64,000 bases of DNA from positions 2,397,001 through 2,461,000 of the forward strand of contig JBBBDQ010000330.1 of the NCBI GenBank assembly GCA_037127315.1. The letters are read 5' to 3'. Positions 45,251 to 56,207 of the stretch are shown in pieces. The DNA is from Ascarosepion bandense. Its lineage: Eukaryota > Mollusca > Cephalopoda > Sepiida > Sepiidae. The translations under genes were made by a program, and so were the position numbers. The notes below the pieces were generated by a model, which saw only the letters and a list, made by a program, of their open reading frames with translations, did not search any database and was not told where the DNA came from. Each line of letters starts with the position of its first letter. Position 1 is the first letter of the stretch.

Positions 45251-46114
45251 TAAGATACAAATCCTAACTTATCCAACAATCAACTGAAACTGAAACGCAG
45301 AAAGTAAAATTGCACACCCGCAAAACCGCATAAGAATGACTGAAAACATTTTGGAAAAACCAGACCAAGGCAAATTTCACAAGTCGGTTTAAAAATTAAG
45401 ATTCTGGATTCAAATTGAAATATGACCCCTGTCAAATTTTATTAAAACCTAAAAAATGGACATGTAGTTATTTCCGACCACGTGACCTGCTAAATACTTA
45501 TTCACGTCCCTTGACTGGCCAAAGACAGTCAGAAGGAAGTAGACATTAGAGACGACACGCTAAAATGTAACAAAGGAAACTTAAAGTCTAGTGTCCCGTC
45601 ACACATGCGTTCTCCGTCTTCACTCGTGCTAATTTCTTTACCTCTTCTTCTCCATCCTCAACATTCTCAGAGTCAACAAAGAAGAAGACGACGACAACAA
45701 CAAGGTACTTCAACTGGCTCCTAAATATTTACTCCGATAAGTAAAGTTTTCTTTATTGCTTCACCTTCTCGCCGACCATGAAAAAAAGAAAAAGAACACC
45801 GACTTTATTAGTAACCTCTTAATCCTTTTACGCAGCAGAAGTAAGTAGCAGAAGTAAGTAAGTAGCTTACTATTATATGTCCAGAACATTTAACTACGTT
45901 ACAACTCTTTAACTCTTACAAATTAATGAACGAAGTACATTTTCTATTTGAACATTTTCTTCTTACAAATTTGTTATTCTATTCAGTTAATAAATTGAAC
46001 TTATTTTATAAACAAAACACTTTTATTCTTTCAACGACCTGATACATTTAAATGTGGGGATTGTCGGCTATGTTCTTAAATGGCCTTGTACCTGACATAA
46101 CCGAGGCCATTGCA
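45251..46114. other. Non-repeat spacer between minisatellite blocks
   Basis: About 860 bp without minisatellite units, with an AAGAAGACGACGACAACAAC-like triplet-rich patch near 45680. No gene recognised. Confidence 0.6.
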
Positions 46115-47405
46115 GATGAGTTACGAAAGTCGTAAATGTATCCGTACTGAATCGAAAGCAAGGACATGTATCGGAAGTGAATCGAAAGTTGAAATGTATC
46201 AGAAGTGAGTCAAAACGAAGAACATGTATAGGAAATGAATCAAAAGCAAGAACAGGTATCGAAAATGAATTGATAGTCGAAAATGTATCAGTGGTGAATC
46301 GAAAGTTGAAAATGTATCGGTAGTAAAACGAAAGCAAGAGTATGTATCGGAAGTGAATCGAAAGTAGGAACGTGTATCAGAATATAGTGAAAATCGAAAG
46401 TGTATCGGAAATGAATGAAAAGTCAAAAATGTATCGGGACTGAATCGAAATTCGAAAATGTGTCAGAATTGAATCAAAGTCAAAAGTGTATCAGAAGTTA
46501 ATCACAAATCGAAAATGTATTGAAAGTGAAGCAATTGTCGAAAATGTATCGGATGTAAATCGAAAGTCGAAAATCTATTAGTAGTGAATCGAAAGCAAGT
46601 ACAAGTATCGGAAATGACTCAAAACCAAGAACTTGTATTGGATGTGAATCGAAAGTCAAAAATGTATCAGAAATGAATCGAATGTCGAAAATGTATCGGT
46701 AGTTAATCAAGAGCAGGAACAACTATCGGAAGTGAATCGAAAGCTAGGACAATTATCGGAAGTAAATTAAAAGCAAGAACACATATCAGAAGTGAATCGA
46801 AAGCAAAAAATGTATCAGAAGTGCATCGGAAGCAAGAACATGAATTCGAAGTGATTCAAAAGTCGAAAATTTATGAATCGAAAAATCGAAAATGTATCGA
46901 AAGTGAATTGAAAGTGAATCGAAAGCCTAAAATATATCGAAAGTGAATCGAAAGTCGAAAATATATCAGTAGTGAATCGAAAGCAAGAACAGGCATCGGA
47001 AGTGAATGGAAAGTCGAAAATCTATTGGAAGAAAATCAAAAGTCAATAATGCATCGGAACTGAAATTGAAAATGTACCAGAATTGACTCACAAACTGAAA
47101 ATGTATCGGAAGTGAATCAAAAGTCGAAAATCTATCGGTAGTAAATCGAAAGCAAGTACAAGTATCGGAAGTAACTCAAAATATCAAAAAAGATCGGAAC
47201 ATGTATCGGAAGGAAATCGAAAGTAAGATCATGTGTAAGAAGGGAATCAAAAGCAAGGACATATATCGGAAGTCAATCGGAATTTAAAAATGTATCGGAA
47301 GTGAATCGAAAGTCGAAAATATAAAAGGTGTGAATAGCATACAAGTTCATGTATCGGAAGTGAATCGAAAGCAAGAATATGTATTGGAAGTGAATCAAAA
47401 AGCAT
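46115..47405 (+). repeat. 29/30-bp minisatellite, block 2
   Basis: The same units as block 1 (atgtatcggaagtgaatcga, then aagtcgaaa or aagcaagaac) over about 1.29 kb. Block 2 starts right after a unique stretch ending near gagttacgaaagtcg. Confidence 0.9.
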
Positions 47406-47409
47406 CAAG

Positions 47410-47583
47410 ACTTTGATCTACTAGTGACTCGATTTTGGTTGAGTTTAAGTGAAGCGTCTTGAGGAAATAAAAGTTCGCAAAAGACTACCTGAAATTATGT
47501 TTGACATATGACCCGATTTTGGTTGGAATCGGACGAAGTGTTTCGGAGGTGTAGGGTTCGTTAGAATGGCGACACACAAACAC

Positions 47584-47614
<31 letters not shown>

Positions 47615-47640
47615 TATCCATTTTTATATATACAGATTTA
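47410..47640 (+). mobile_element. Dispersed repeat ending in (CAGA)n
   Basis: gattttggttggaatcggac, gaagtgtttcggaggtgtag, ggttcgttagaatggcg, a CA then (CAGA)n run to 47612 and atatccatttttatatatac. It parallels the tail of 40030-40600 (question 'gttcagccgtttcggag', tandem repeat, 'ttccatttataaata'). Confidence 0.55.
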
Positions 47641-48289
47641 TTCTACTTTAAATTTATTTTAGTAATTTTCCCTCAATACAGTAGTCACTCAGGGTAATGT
47701 GTGTTACTGGTTGGTGTTGTATGAAAAACAAGAAGTGAAGTTTATGGATTTATGCAGTAAAGATAACGGTCAAGATTGTCGTATTTGGGCAAATTTTAGA
47801 CAATTAATAAAACAAAGCAGTTCTTGTGAAGAAACTTTTCGAAAGGAACTTACTTCTTACTAATAGAATACGAAGTAAATGGGGATGATGTACATGTGAG
47901 TACGTGGAATGGCGGGTCCTACAACACATGCCATGGACATAGCGATAGAACAGTAAAAAGCTTGTTTAGAGTGGGAAATAATCCATCGCCCTCAAAGCCG
48001 CTTATATTCTTTTGAACCCTATCAAGAAAGGTAAGTGAAACTAACCTGTAAACATTTAAAGACCATCTTTACCTCCACTAAATTCTTAATAGTATTATTA
48101 GAATCTATAATATAAACAATAGTGATAATGATAATAATTATATTATATTCCTAAGTTAATCCTACAAAAATTTAATCCACCTTTACCACACCTAAACAAT
48201 CCACCAGTTATTAGTGTACGCCTAACGAGAAAGTTGATACATGTACACACAAAAATAATCCGCACTTCTCACTACCGTCTTTAGGAATT
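47641..48289. other. Dispersed repeat, no gene
   Basis: The stretch 47692-47945 resembles 17205-17490 (tggttggtgttgtatgaaaa, aagataacgg, gcagttctt, gtgggtcc or gcgggtcc). Unknown family. Confidence 0.5.
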
Positions 48290-48352
48290 GGACGCGCGCT
48301 CGCGCACACACACACACATATACACACACACAGAGGCGCGCGCGCGTGCGAG
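48290..48352. repeat. CG/CA alternating tract
   Basis: cgcgcgctcgcgcacacaca, further CA with a tata step, then gcgcgcgcgcgtgcgagc. Nearly continuous purine-pyrimidine alternation and flanking GC-rich arms that are partly inverted. Confidence 0.9.
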
Positions 48353-48535
48353 CAAACGAACGCTACGAGGCTTGCACTAAAAATGGGACACAAGAATTCG
48401 GACACACATACAAATACTAACGTCACAAAATATAAACATGTGACTACCCGACTAATAAAACAGATCACATAGAATTCGAAATACCAAACATTCTTTTTCA
48501 TTTCCTCCTTAGCATAGAAATATCAGGTGGCGTAA

Positions 48536-48690
48536 GCATGGATATGCGGGCGGTGTAATGGATAATGACTCGGAATTGTAATTAGAGAGCCGAGTTCAAA
48601 CTCCCGTTGTGTTCATTATATTACCTTTTCGCGCAAATACCTTTGGGAAAGGTATGTATATGCATATTCTCACAACTATGGATTAATAAG
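48536..48690 (+). mobile_element. SINE 5' fragment
   Basis: gatatgcgggcggtgtaatg (head), gccgagttcaaactcccgtt (B box), tcgcgcaaatacctttggga aaggtat, then divergence near 48665. Confidence 0.65.
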
Positions 48691-48761
48691 TAAGACTTTT
48701 ATCATTAAACAATTATTTCCTTCGCGTAAATGCTTACAATCTAAACGTATTCTCTGGCTTT

Positions 48762-48838
48762 AAATAATCTGAAAAGGGTTGATAAGCCGTAAAAATGAAG
48801 CATTCATTAACCCATAAAAAAAGGTAAACAAACAAATA
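48762..48838 (+). repeat. Retroposon 3' tail module
   Basis: ggctttaaataatctgaaaa gggttgataagccgtaaaaa and an A-rich, CAAA-rich end. Same module as 28735-28860. Confidence 0.45.
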
Positions 48839-48913
48839 ATAATTCTAACTTAATTATTTCTTCTTTATTTCACTGAGCAATGCGCAACCATATTAGATGG
48901 CAATCCCCAGATC

Positions 48914-48971
<58 letters not shown>
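48914..48971. repeat. (CA)n microsatellite
   Basis: About 28 CA units. Confidence 0.95.
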
Positions 48972-48974
<3 letters not shown>

Positions 48975-49400
48975 CAAGCTCAACAAGTGTAACTCATACA
49001 TACAATCCATCGCTAAAGATACTGAGAAAATTGGTCGGTTAACTCCACTGCTTCAGTAAGTTCATACTATCCTCTACCTTTACAAGGGTCCAATCATGCT
49101 GAAAATGGAGTACTTCTGCCATATATACTGGTAGCAGTATAAATACCCCCCCACCAATGCTTTCCAGAAATATCTCCAAAATAATGGTAAGGCATTGTGT
49201 CTTCATCTCGCTGATGTCTTACCATTATATAGAAGGAATTTCTGCCGTACAATGTAGTTAAGAGTTCTAGTTTTGATAGAGTCTAAAATCGTCTCTTTGT
49301 CCTACAACAAATGAAAGGTTGCAATCCACTCGCTAGTCTATCGCTATTTCCATGTAAAATGTTCAGACGAAGTACATTCCTTAGTTCTCTCACTCCTAAC
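48975..49400 (+). pseudogene. Jockey-like ORF2 3' fragment (family C)
   Basis: Plus strand: LNKCNSYIQSIAKDTEKIG, LYLYKGPIMLKMEYFCHIYW, NAFQKYLQNN, HLADVLPLYRRNF, then after a shift SLVYRYFHVKCSDEVHSLVL. This is the post-RT region of Jockey-clade ORF2 (Y-x-x-SIAK, LYLYKSTIRPCMEYCCHIW, YRYFxGxCSxEL). It follows the CA repeat directly. Confidence 0.7.
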
Positions 49401-49437
49401 CTTTACAGAAAAATTCCATCATGACAAAACTTTCATC

Positions 49438-49498
49438 CACTGGGCCATGTGTCCTTGTAGACATCAGTGAACACAGTTTTGGGACTTATAAACCCAAT
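49438..49498. repeat. Dispersed repeat shared with 13336-13394
   Basis: ccactgggccatgtgtcctt, a variable middle, then ttttgggacttataaaccca. Confidence 0.7.
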
Positions 49499-49569
49499 GC
49501 AAAATCTTGTTAGGCTAAAATATTAAGTACAAAAAATGTTAAATATAAAAAAAATAATAATGTTACTAC

Positions 49570-49572
49570 TGG

Positions 49573-49607
<35 letters not shown>

Positions 49608-49622
49608 ATAATAATAATAATA
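49570..49622. repeat. (ACT)n-(AAT)n microsatellite
   Basis: About 11 ACT-type triplets followed by five AAT units. Confidence 0.95.
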
Positions 49623-49624
49623 TT

Positions 49625-50430
49625 TTATATATTTCTGAGATGAGGTATTGTAATTATTTACATTATATACATTATTCGGACTGTTTTCGTCTTCTTTGTT
49701 GCCATACTTACGACGATTGTGACGTTTAGACCATACAGTTTCAGTTATTATTGGAGCGTTAGTGCCTTTACCGCCGAACTTAAAGTTCTGGCATTGAGAA
49801 AAAAAACCCCAAAAAACTGGAATCCTGTCGCTTCAGAAGCTTTTGTTTTATAGCCTGAGGATGTACAACATGACGGAGAACACCCGTAGTGCATGATCTC
49901 CGGTTGAAAATGAAACATGTTCGAATGAAGAAGATAATAAAAATATATATAATATACTGTTACATGACTATCAATGTATCAAGTTTATCTCACTTTTCTC
50001 TGTCTACGATACAAGAACTTGGTTGGGATAACTGTCGACGAGGAAGAGCTTTATCGGCTTTTGTATTTTGTAGTGACCACAAGTAACCTAAGATGCAATT
50101 CAAACTTAGTCCCTGTCTTCTCTTTATTATTGCTAATAAGCGCCATTCGTATTTCCATATTGTAAAATCAATCAGACGAATATTACACATTTATTAAAGT
50201 AATTTGTCAATTTTCTTCAAAATTCTATTGAATCGTTGACTCCCAACAGAAAATTATTAGAGGGTCGTGTGGCGCCACTATGTTTTTTAAGAAAAAATGT
50301 TCTGTAAAAAATTATGTTGAGTATCAACGAAAGTTTTTCTTATTTGCTAATGTTTTTTTTTGAGAAAATAGCTGCAAATTTTTTCCTAACGCCAGAAGCC
50401 AAATCACTACCTCTTGGTGACAGCTACTTT
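49625..50430. other. No recognised gene
   Basis: Mixed AT-rich sequence; short overlapping frames at 49889-50190 without a domain. Confidence 0.5.
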
Positions 50431-50439
50431 CTAGTATGC

Positions 50440-51235
50440 ACACTTTTTTTTTCTGATTTTCCATATGATAAATATAATATACGTTATTCCATGCTTAATG
50501 GAAAATAAAGAGGAATTATTACAGGCGACAGAAAAGAAACTGTTGGAGTAGAAGTGGCGGTTAAATTTAACTGTTTCTACGATTAAAAGGCTTGGAGCTA
50601 AATGCCAAACTAGTAGAACACTCAAATTCACGTGGTCGGGGACCAAGGAAAAAAGCTCGTCAGACCAGTTTCCATTAAAATATTTGACAGAGGGCAGCCA
50701 CATCACGCTGGTGAGAAAGTAACTGGAATCGAGATGACCAGGCAGGGCAGATTACATTGCAAATCTTTCATCTTTTATTGAGAACCACGAGATGCATAGT
50801 AGGAGCACCCCATCAGATATGGCAACAGTATTCAATGCACGGACAAATGGTAGATTTATGAATGTGCAAGATGGATACTGTGAGAAAAAAAACCTTCTGT
50901 CCAAATGCAAAGGTCCAACTTTCCTAGCAGTAGATTTAGCTATAGATTCAATGTAGACGTTCCACATCAGGTCGGTTGAAAAAGTGAGGCCAAGGAGATG
51001 CAGCGTGTTGTTCTCCAGGAGACGTGCTGATGGATGGTAGGAAAAATACTCTATGGTGGCTAAAGAAGAGAAGTTTTGTTTGAAAGACATTAGAATTTAC
51101 AAGCCATTTCTTGCTCCCGTTAACCACTGATTGGTGGTCCGTTTCAAGAGCAGCAGTCAGGTTTACTTTGTCAGCCTTGAGAGACGGAAGTAAATGGTTA
51201 TGTCCACTGCATTTATTTGATTATTTCAGCCACGT
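50440..51235 (-). pseudogene. Jockey-like ORF2 C-terminal half (family C)
   Basis: Minus strand. An open 112-codon frame (51090-50752) reads MSFKQNFSSLATIEYFS, NTLHLLGLTFSTDLMWNVYI, ESIAKSTARKVGPLHLDRRF, the post-RT segment of Jockey-clade proteins. A second frame (50706-50431) gives YFNGNWSDELFSLVPD, and RHFYSNSFFSVACNNSSLF near where the FPRT-LWNSLP end is expected. The YADD region upstream is lost. It shows which C-terminal residues are conserved among copies here. Confidence 0.75.
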
Positions 51236-51799
51236 CACCATATATTGGTGTCAAAATTAATTTTGCAAATATCATTAATATTGTAGTTGAAATAATAAGT
51301 TTCCTTGATCTTTGTTTTTTTTAATACCTACTCTATATTTATAAAGTATTCAAGTAAACGTTAAGAGAAAACGAATGCCAGATGTATTTCCTCAAAGTTT
51401 CACAGGAAATCACGAACATTACTTTATATTGAAATATGCGTAGAATGTTGCTAGCATTTGACGCAGCAACTTAAAATGAAAATATAAGCTTCACCAGGAT
51501 CTGGAGAAAAGGCGTAAGCTGAAATGCCATGTCACTAATATATGGTGATGTGGCAGGCAACATATTAATATCTTGTCCTAAATATGTTAACTAAATCTCG
51601 CCCCATATTTCTATATATGTCTTACAAGTTCTTTCACCTTACATTAGTCATAATGTTTCACTCTTATTTTACACAATTGGATAACATAAAAGTTGGATAT
51701 AACAGGTTTATAAAATACGACATTTTTATCCTTAGTCTGAACGGACAGCTGTAAGTCTGATAATCGGAGTTTAGACTGGCAAAACCTAAGAGTGCCACA

Positions 51800-52255
51800 C
51801 CCAATGAGGAAGCAATTCATTTTTCATTAAAAACAAAGGAAAAGAGTTCTGAGCTTCGACCCTCATATATGACAGTGAATACTGGAGAGCTTCCTTACAA
51901 ATAATGAAAAGACTTTAGGTAACAGAAATGTGGTTCTACAGAAGGATGCTGAGAATGCCATGGTCGGAGTATGAGCGACGATGGGAAAAAGGAAATAAAA
52001 ATAGGCACTTATACTTAAAATAAGAAAGAGACAGCTGGAATTTTCTGAAGAGATAATGAGGAAAGAGTTTAGAGAGATTTGACACTCACAGGACATATTG
52101 TAAGAAAGAGGGAGAGAGGTAAACAGCGACAAGCAATAATAAGATGTGGAAAGGATAGTAAAAAGACAAATATTTCATAGAGATACGAAGAATAGAAAGT
52201 TGAGGAGACTCATGAACGTCTACGTTCTGAAGGCACCTTGAAGAAGTAATCACCT
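51800..52255 (+). pseudogene. Family B retrotransposon 3' fragment
   Basis: Diverged plus-strand copy: KQRKRVLSFDPHI-like, MWFYRRMLRMPWSEYERRWE, LILKIRKRQLEFSEEIMRKE and a decayed VYVLKAP-like tail with gaagaa. No open frame of length. Confidence 0.65.
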
Positions 52256-52885
52256 CTTATGTTAAAATTAGCTTAGTTAGGCATTAGACTCTATGTATGA
52301 GTCATCCAGTGCGGAACAAGTACCCTAATCATTTTCACTTTGCTATTACCTCACGGTGGTTGTCATCATGCTAAACTTAGTTTGTCTGGCGCAAGTCTAT
52401 GTGTAAGGAGCGCCTAGTAGGTAAGGAACGATTTACGAATATGTAATAATGTATGAACATAGCTTGCTAACAATGGCTCACCGTAAACGATCCTTGTACT
52501 GACAGGTGTATATCTGGGCAGTGATACAAAAAGGACGATGCTGCCGCGTCTGAACTTGTTGTAAACTTCCACCCCATTTCTTCCCCACTATCTAATTACT
52601 TTTTCACCCAACGGCTCAAAGCCACGCCCTTCTTAGCTGTCCACAAGAGTGATCACCCTGAAAGTAAACTTTTCTCTTCTTTGCTGTTAGAGAAGTTGCT
52701 CTACTTACCGCCAAGTTTAATTGGCTTTTCGTTGGCTTTAAAGAAGGAAAAACAATTTTATCCGTCATCATTGAGATTATTGTCGGAACAAATTTATTTC
52801 CTTCACTGGTGAAAAGAAAGCGAGAACCATTTATCCGTTTGAAATATACAACAGTCCTTAAGGTCTTGAATTACCAGAAGATATA
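52256..52885. other. No recognised gene
   Basis: Nothing coding supported. Confidence 0.5.
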
Positions 52886-52888
52886 TTA

Positions 52889-52900
52889 ATTCATCTCCCC

Positions 52901-52955
<55 letters not shown>

Positions 52956-52970
52956 GCTGTGTGCGGGAGA

Positions 52971-53010
<40 letters not shown>
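52889..53010. repeat. Inverted repeat around TA repeats
   Basis: attcatctcccccacacaca at 52889 faces tgtgtgcgggagatgaat ending near 52974, with (TA)n between and a second (TA)n after. Potential hairpin. Confidence 0.7.
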
Positions 53011-53012
<2 letters not shown>

Positions 53013-53017
53013 AGTAG

Positions 53018-53112
53018 ACAGGTTCGCTTATCGCCCGGTTTACGCTCCTCCCAGGTATTTTAACAGGAATGGAGATTTATTCCTTGTTTCCTGTTAATGA
53101 TTGCGGTTTCAA
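53018..53112. repeat. Dispersed repeat shared with 35079-35182
   Basis: See the pair: tttattccttgtttcctgtt and neighbouring tacgctcctcccaggtattt. Confidence 0.6.
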
Positions 53113-53294
53113 TTCCATCTAAAGTCAGCTTCAGCTGTATTCTTCTAAAGTTTGTTTTTTTCTACACTAATATAAATCCAAAACCTCTAGTTTGAGTGAT
53201 TCTTAAGGTTTGATTTGGAAGAACGTATACACGTATCGAAAATACTTTTACAAAGGTTGGAGCTGGTTCCTCACACCAAAACAAGGAGAAAAGT

Positions 53295-53298
<4 letters not shown>

Positions 53299-53328
<30 letters not shown>
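53299..53328. repeat. (TA)n microsatellite
   Basis: About 15 TA units. Confidence 0.95.
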
Positions 53329-53331
<3 letters not shown>

Positions 53332-53480
53332 AATCCTTCATTTTTGCGTTATAAAGTTTAAAGAAATTTTACGGTATATGTCACAGGATTGCCCTGTTGA
53401 CTAGGTTACATTTGTCATTCATGTCCATTTGTGGCTAGTCTGCCTTCAAATTTTAACGTGTGTAGTATTCAGTTAACTGA

Positions 53481-54525
53481 GAAGTATTCCGTTTGACAAT
53501 GGCAAGATATTTATATTGCGAGCATGCAGATATTATTTTTATGGTCGCTCGAATGGTAATGGACGCAAGGCTGCACGGCTATATCAGATTGCCTTTCCAG
53601 ACCGAAAGAAGCCGAGTCATTCAACGTTTGCTGCTGTTTATCGTTGCTTTGCTGAGACCGGGATCCGTGACACTACAAACTATGAATCGAGGAAAACCAA
53701 GATGCCTGAATACATTCTACAGGCTGTCGGTGACAACCCAGGTATCACCACACGTCAAGAGACCCTAGTATGTTGTACATCTCTTAGCTTTGCATGGAGA
53801 GTAATTCAAAATCAGCTTCAGTATCCATATCTTTTGAAACGTGTGCAGGGTGATCATTCACTACGGGAGAAATTTTGCCGATGGTTTATTGCACAAAATG
53901 CTGATCCGTTGTTTGTGTCTCTTTTGTCTTGTTTACAGAGAAGGCAAAATTACAAAGAGATAGAATTAAAAAATACACAATAAGCATTTGTGAGCGGATT
54001 GCAATTTTCCCATGGTACAATACAGGCTAGACACAGTATCCGTTTACTGTCTGGTAGGCCCATATGTTTTTTCAACACGTCTTACAGGAGTTGACTACTG
54101 GGACCTTATTTCGAACACTCTTCTAGACTTGCTAGAGGATTTTTCATATGACCGAGCCAATGGTAATGGACATACGAATACGAAGACGAATGTATTTCAT
54201 TCATGCTGAGGCTCAAGAACATTTTAGTTCTATTGTTCGGGATGCACTGGCTAATATCTACCATGAAAGATGTATACGTAGGGAAGGATCGGTTCTATGG
54301 TCTAGACGTTCACCCGATCTCAATCCTTTGGATTTTTATCTATGTATCTACATAAAACGATTGGTTTATGCAGCAGACATTAATGAATACAGAGACGCTT
54401 CATCAACATGTCATGGGAGCCTATGAAACCATTCAACACCGTGTGAGAGCATTTGAAAGGGTCCGCCAATTAATGATCCGACGGGTGCATGCGTGTAGAA
54501 GCAAGCAGAGGATATTTTGAATATT
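53481..54525 (+). pseudogene. IS630/Tc1-like transposase relic with N-terminal HTH
   Basis: Plus strand. The start near 53499 (MARYLYCEHADIIFM) shifts frame into SNGNGRKAARLYQIAFPDRK, TFAAVYRCFAETGIRDT (helix-turn-helix) and QLQYPYLLKRVQ, REKFCRWFIAQNADP. The segment with the first Asp (usually FTDE) is deleted at about 53930-54040. Then GPYVFSTRLTGVDYW, a LLEDFSYDR block, HAEAQEHFSSIVRDALANIY (HDGAPAHF in relatives, so the second Asp reads Ala) and SPDLNPLDFYL (third Asp, present). The tail continues to IHACRSKQ-like. Same broad family as the C-terminal fragment at 19085-19375. Confidence 0.8.
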
Positions 54526-54839
54526 TGTTATGAGTTACTGTGTTGAGGTATAACGATGGCATTTCAGACATATTTTTATATGGACACTTTGTTTTAATGT
54601 CTCAAACCCATCTCCAAATTTTCTAAAAGTATTTTTGGATTGGATTTTGAATTATACATTGAACACTGTGTAGCGTAAACCTTAAAATGACTAAGTCAAA
54701 AACGAAGGATCTGCAGACATAACTTTTATGGACTTTTGTCATTGTTTTTTTGTTGAAACCATATATATATATATTTGTGTGTGTGTATGTATGCAAACAA
54801 ACTCATTTGTTTATTTTTTATTTTGTCGATTGCACAGTA

Positions 54840-55475
54840 TAATATAGTCAGTTGGGCATCTGTGAGAAAAAGAGCACAATGACACCATTCACTTCGCCAT
54901 AAACTTGGAAACCGCATGCTATACTGCTTGAAATTCGTGCTAGAAGCTTCAGTACGAGCACTTCAGTGTTTGGATGTCAACCAAAGTGTAGAGGATTCAG
55001 GACGAGTTGTATGAGTCTAATGGTGATTACAGATGCGTTTCAAGTGATCACGGGTGATGGTGATGTTATGCCTCCATTCATCTTCCCACAGGTTTTCAGA
55101 ATCAATAGGGAGGCCTACATCATTATTGAGATTAGCGCTGCTCTGGGTCAAGAGGGTGACTGCTAGAAGACCCAATGTTAGCATCAGGACTCTACAAGAT
55201 TCCGCATAAACAAGAGAACCCAATCATGGCTGTTATACAATTTCTGCATCTGACCACCTAACCCCCTAGACTGTAGCCCCCTTGATGATTATATATGAGG
55301 CACAGTTGAGCGAGAAACCAAAAAAAACTTATTGAAACGCCAATGATGAATTGAAGGCAAGAATTATAGCAGCATTCACCAACTTTAAAAAGTATAACGT
55401 CCATAAGAGATGCAGAAGAGATGCAGAAGAGATGTAGAAGATTACGAAGTCATCCGGAGACGATTTTATTGAATA
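54840..55475 (+). pseudogene. Second transposase relic (mariner/Tc1-like)
   Basis: Plus strand: MVITDAFQVITGDGDVMPPF, IFPQVFRINREAYI (in relatives VMVFGVVTSDG, then PPHFF), a SIRTLQDSAxHKQEN-like segment (second Asp), a decayed PPNPPRLxPP block where SPDLNPLDYYVW is expected, and the tail ending in RDAEEM, SSGDDFIE. A decayed cut-and-paste transposase with no intact frame. It follows the IS630-like relic in the same orientation but belongs to a different subfamily. Confidence 0.7.
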
Positions 55476-55591
55476 AATTTACTCTTTAGCTTTTCAAGAT
55501 ATTTTCGTGTAATTTTGTTAAATATATGTTATGATGTGATGTCAGTGTTATTTGCTGTTTCGCATAATTTAGACGACAGTTTATCCATCTC

Positions 55592-55596
<5 letters not shown>

Positions 55597-55626
<30 letters not shown>
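55597..55626. repeat. (TA)n microsatellite
   Basis: About 15 TA units, 25 nt 3' of the minus-strand hammerhead-like motif. Confidence 0.95.
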
Positions 55627-55630
<4 letters not shown>

Positions 55631-55650
55631 GAAAAGAAAAACTTTAATTA

Positions 55651-55685
55651 GCCGACGTGTTTTGTCCTCTGAGAGGCTTTATCAG
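55651..55685 (-). ncRNA. Hammerhead-like motif (minus strand of an inverted pair)
   Basis: CTGATAAAG, stem CCTC-TCA-GAGG (four pairs), then ACAAAACACGTCGGC. The boxes differ from consensus by CUGAUGA to CUGAUAA and CGAAAC to CAAAAC, the latter a change expected at a CpG. Confidence 0.4.
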
Positions 55686-55690
55686 TTGCC

Positions 55691-55718
55691 TTGATAAAGT
55701 CCAGAAGAGGAAGAAACG
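55691..55718 (+). ncRNA. Hammerhead-like motif (plus strand of an inverted pair)
   Basis: TTGATAAAGTCC, loop AGAAGA, GGAAGAAACG. GAAAC is exact and a three-pair stem is possible; the first box is UUGAUAA. It lies 6 bp from the minus-strand motif, so the two face each other. Confidence 0.35.
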
Positions 55719-55790
55719 TTTCTGCTAAGATAAGTTTTTCCTTGTCTTTTTTACAGATATACCCTATCTGAAATTTTGACGCACTCTCCC

Positions 55791-55793
<3 letters not shown>

Positions 55794-55866
<73 letters not shown>
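55794..55866. repeat. (AC)n-(AT)n microsatellite
   Basis: About 29 AC units followed by AT units. Confidence 0.95.
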
Positions 55867-55930
55867 TAACTAGAGAAAGTACAAATGTTCTTTTATAAAA
55901 TATATTGTACTTTATTTTTTTATATTCTGC

Positions 55931-55963
55931 TACACGTCTCTCTGGTCTCGCGATCTTCATCAG
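55931..55963 (-). ncRNA. Hammerhead-like motif with exact CTGATGA box
   Basis: Minus strand: CTGATGAA, stem GATC-GCGA-GACC (three of four pairs, GNRA loop), then AGAGAGACGTGTA. The GAAAC box reads GAGAC. AT repeats lie about 65 nt 3'. Confidence 0.4.
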
Positions 55964-56207
55964 GCAGAGAATAGTTGTCAGTCATCGCCTTGTTTGTGTG
56001 TGGTAGTAGTTCTCACCTTATTGTACTTATGAGATAATCTCATTCCGCTTTAAAGGGTAATAGAATAATTTATGATGGGTCAAATATCGGGCGGAGGAAG
56101 GTTTTGTTTTCATGTTCTTTTTTTAAATTTATATATACATAGATGCATACATACATATATATACATATATACACACTTCCTATGTTGTGTAGCATTTCGT
56201 GTATGTG

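Noticed and set aside
44045..46722. Phe/Ser/Asp-rich minus frames that might be a repetitive secreted protein
   Set aside because: Frames are short, change phase and follow from a 29/30-bp minisatellite whose length is not consistently a multiple of three.
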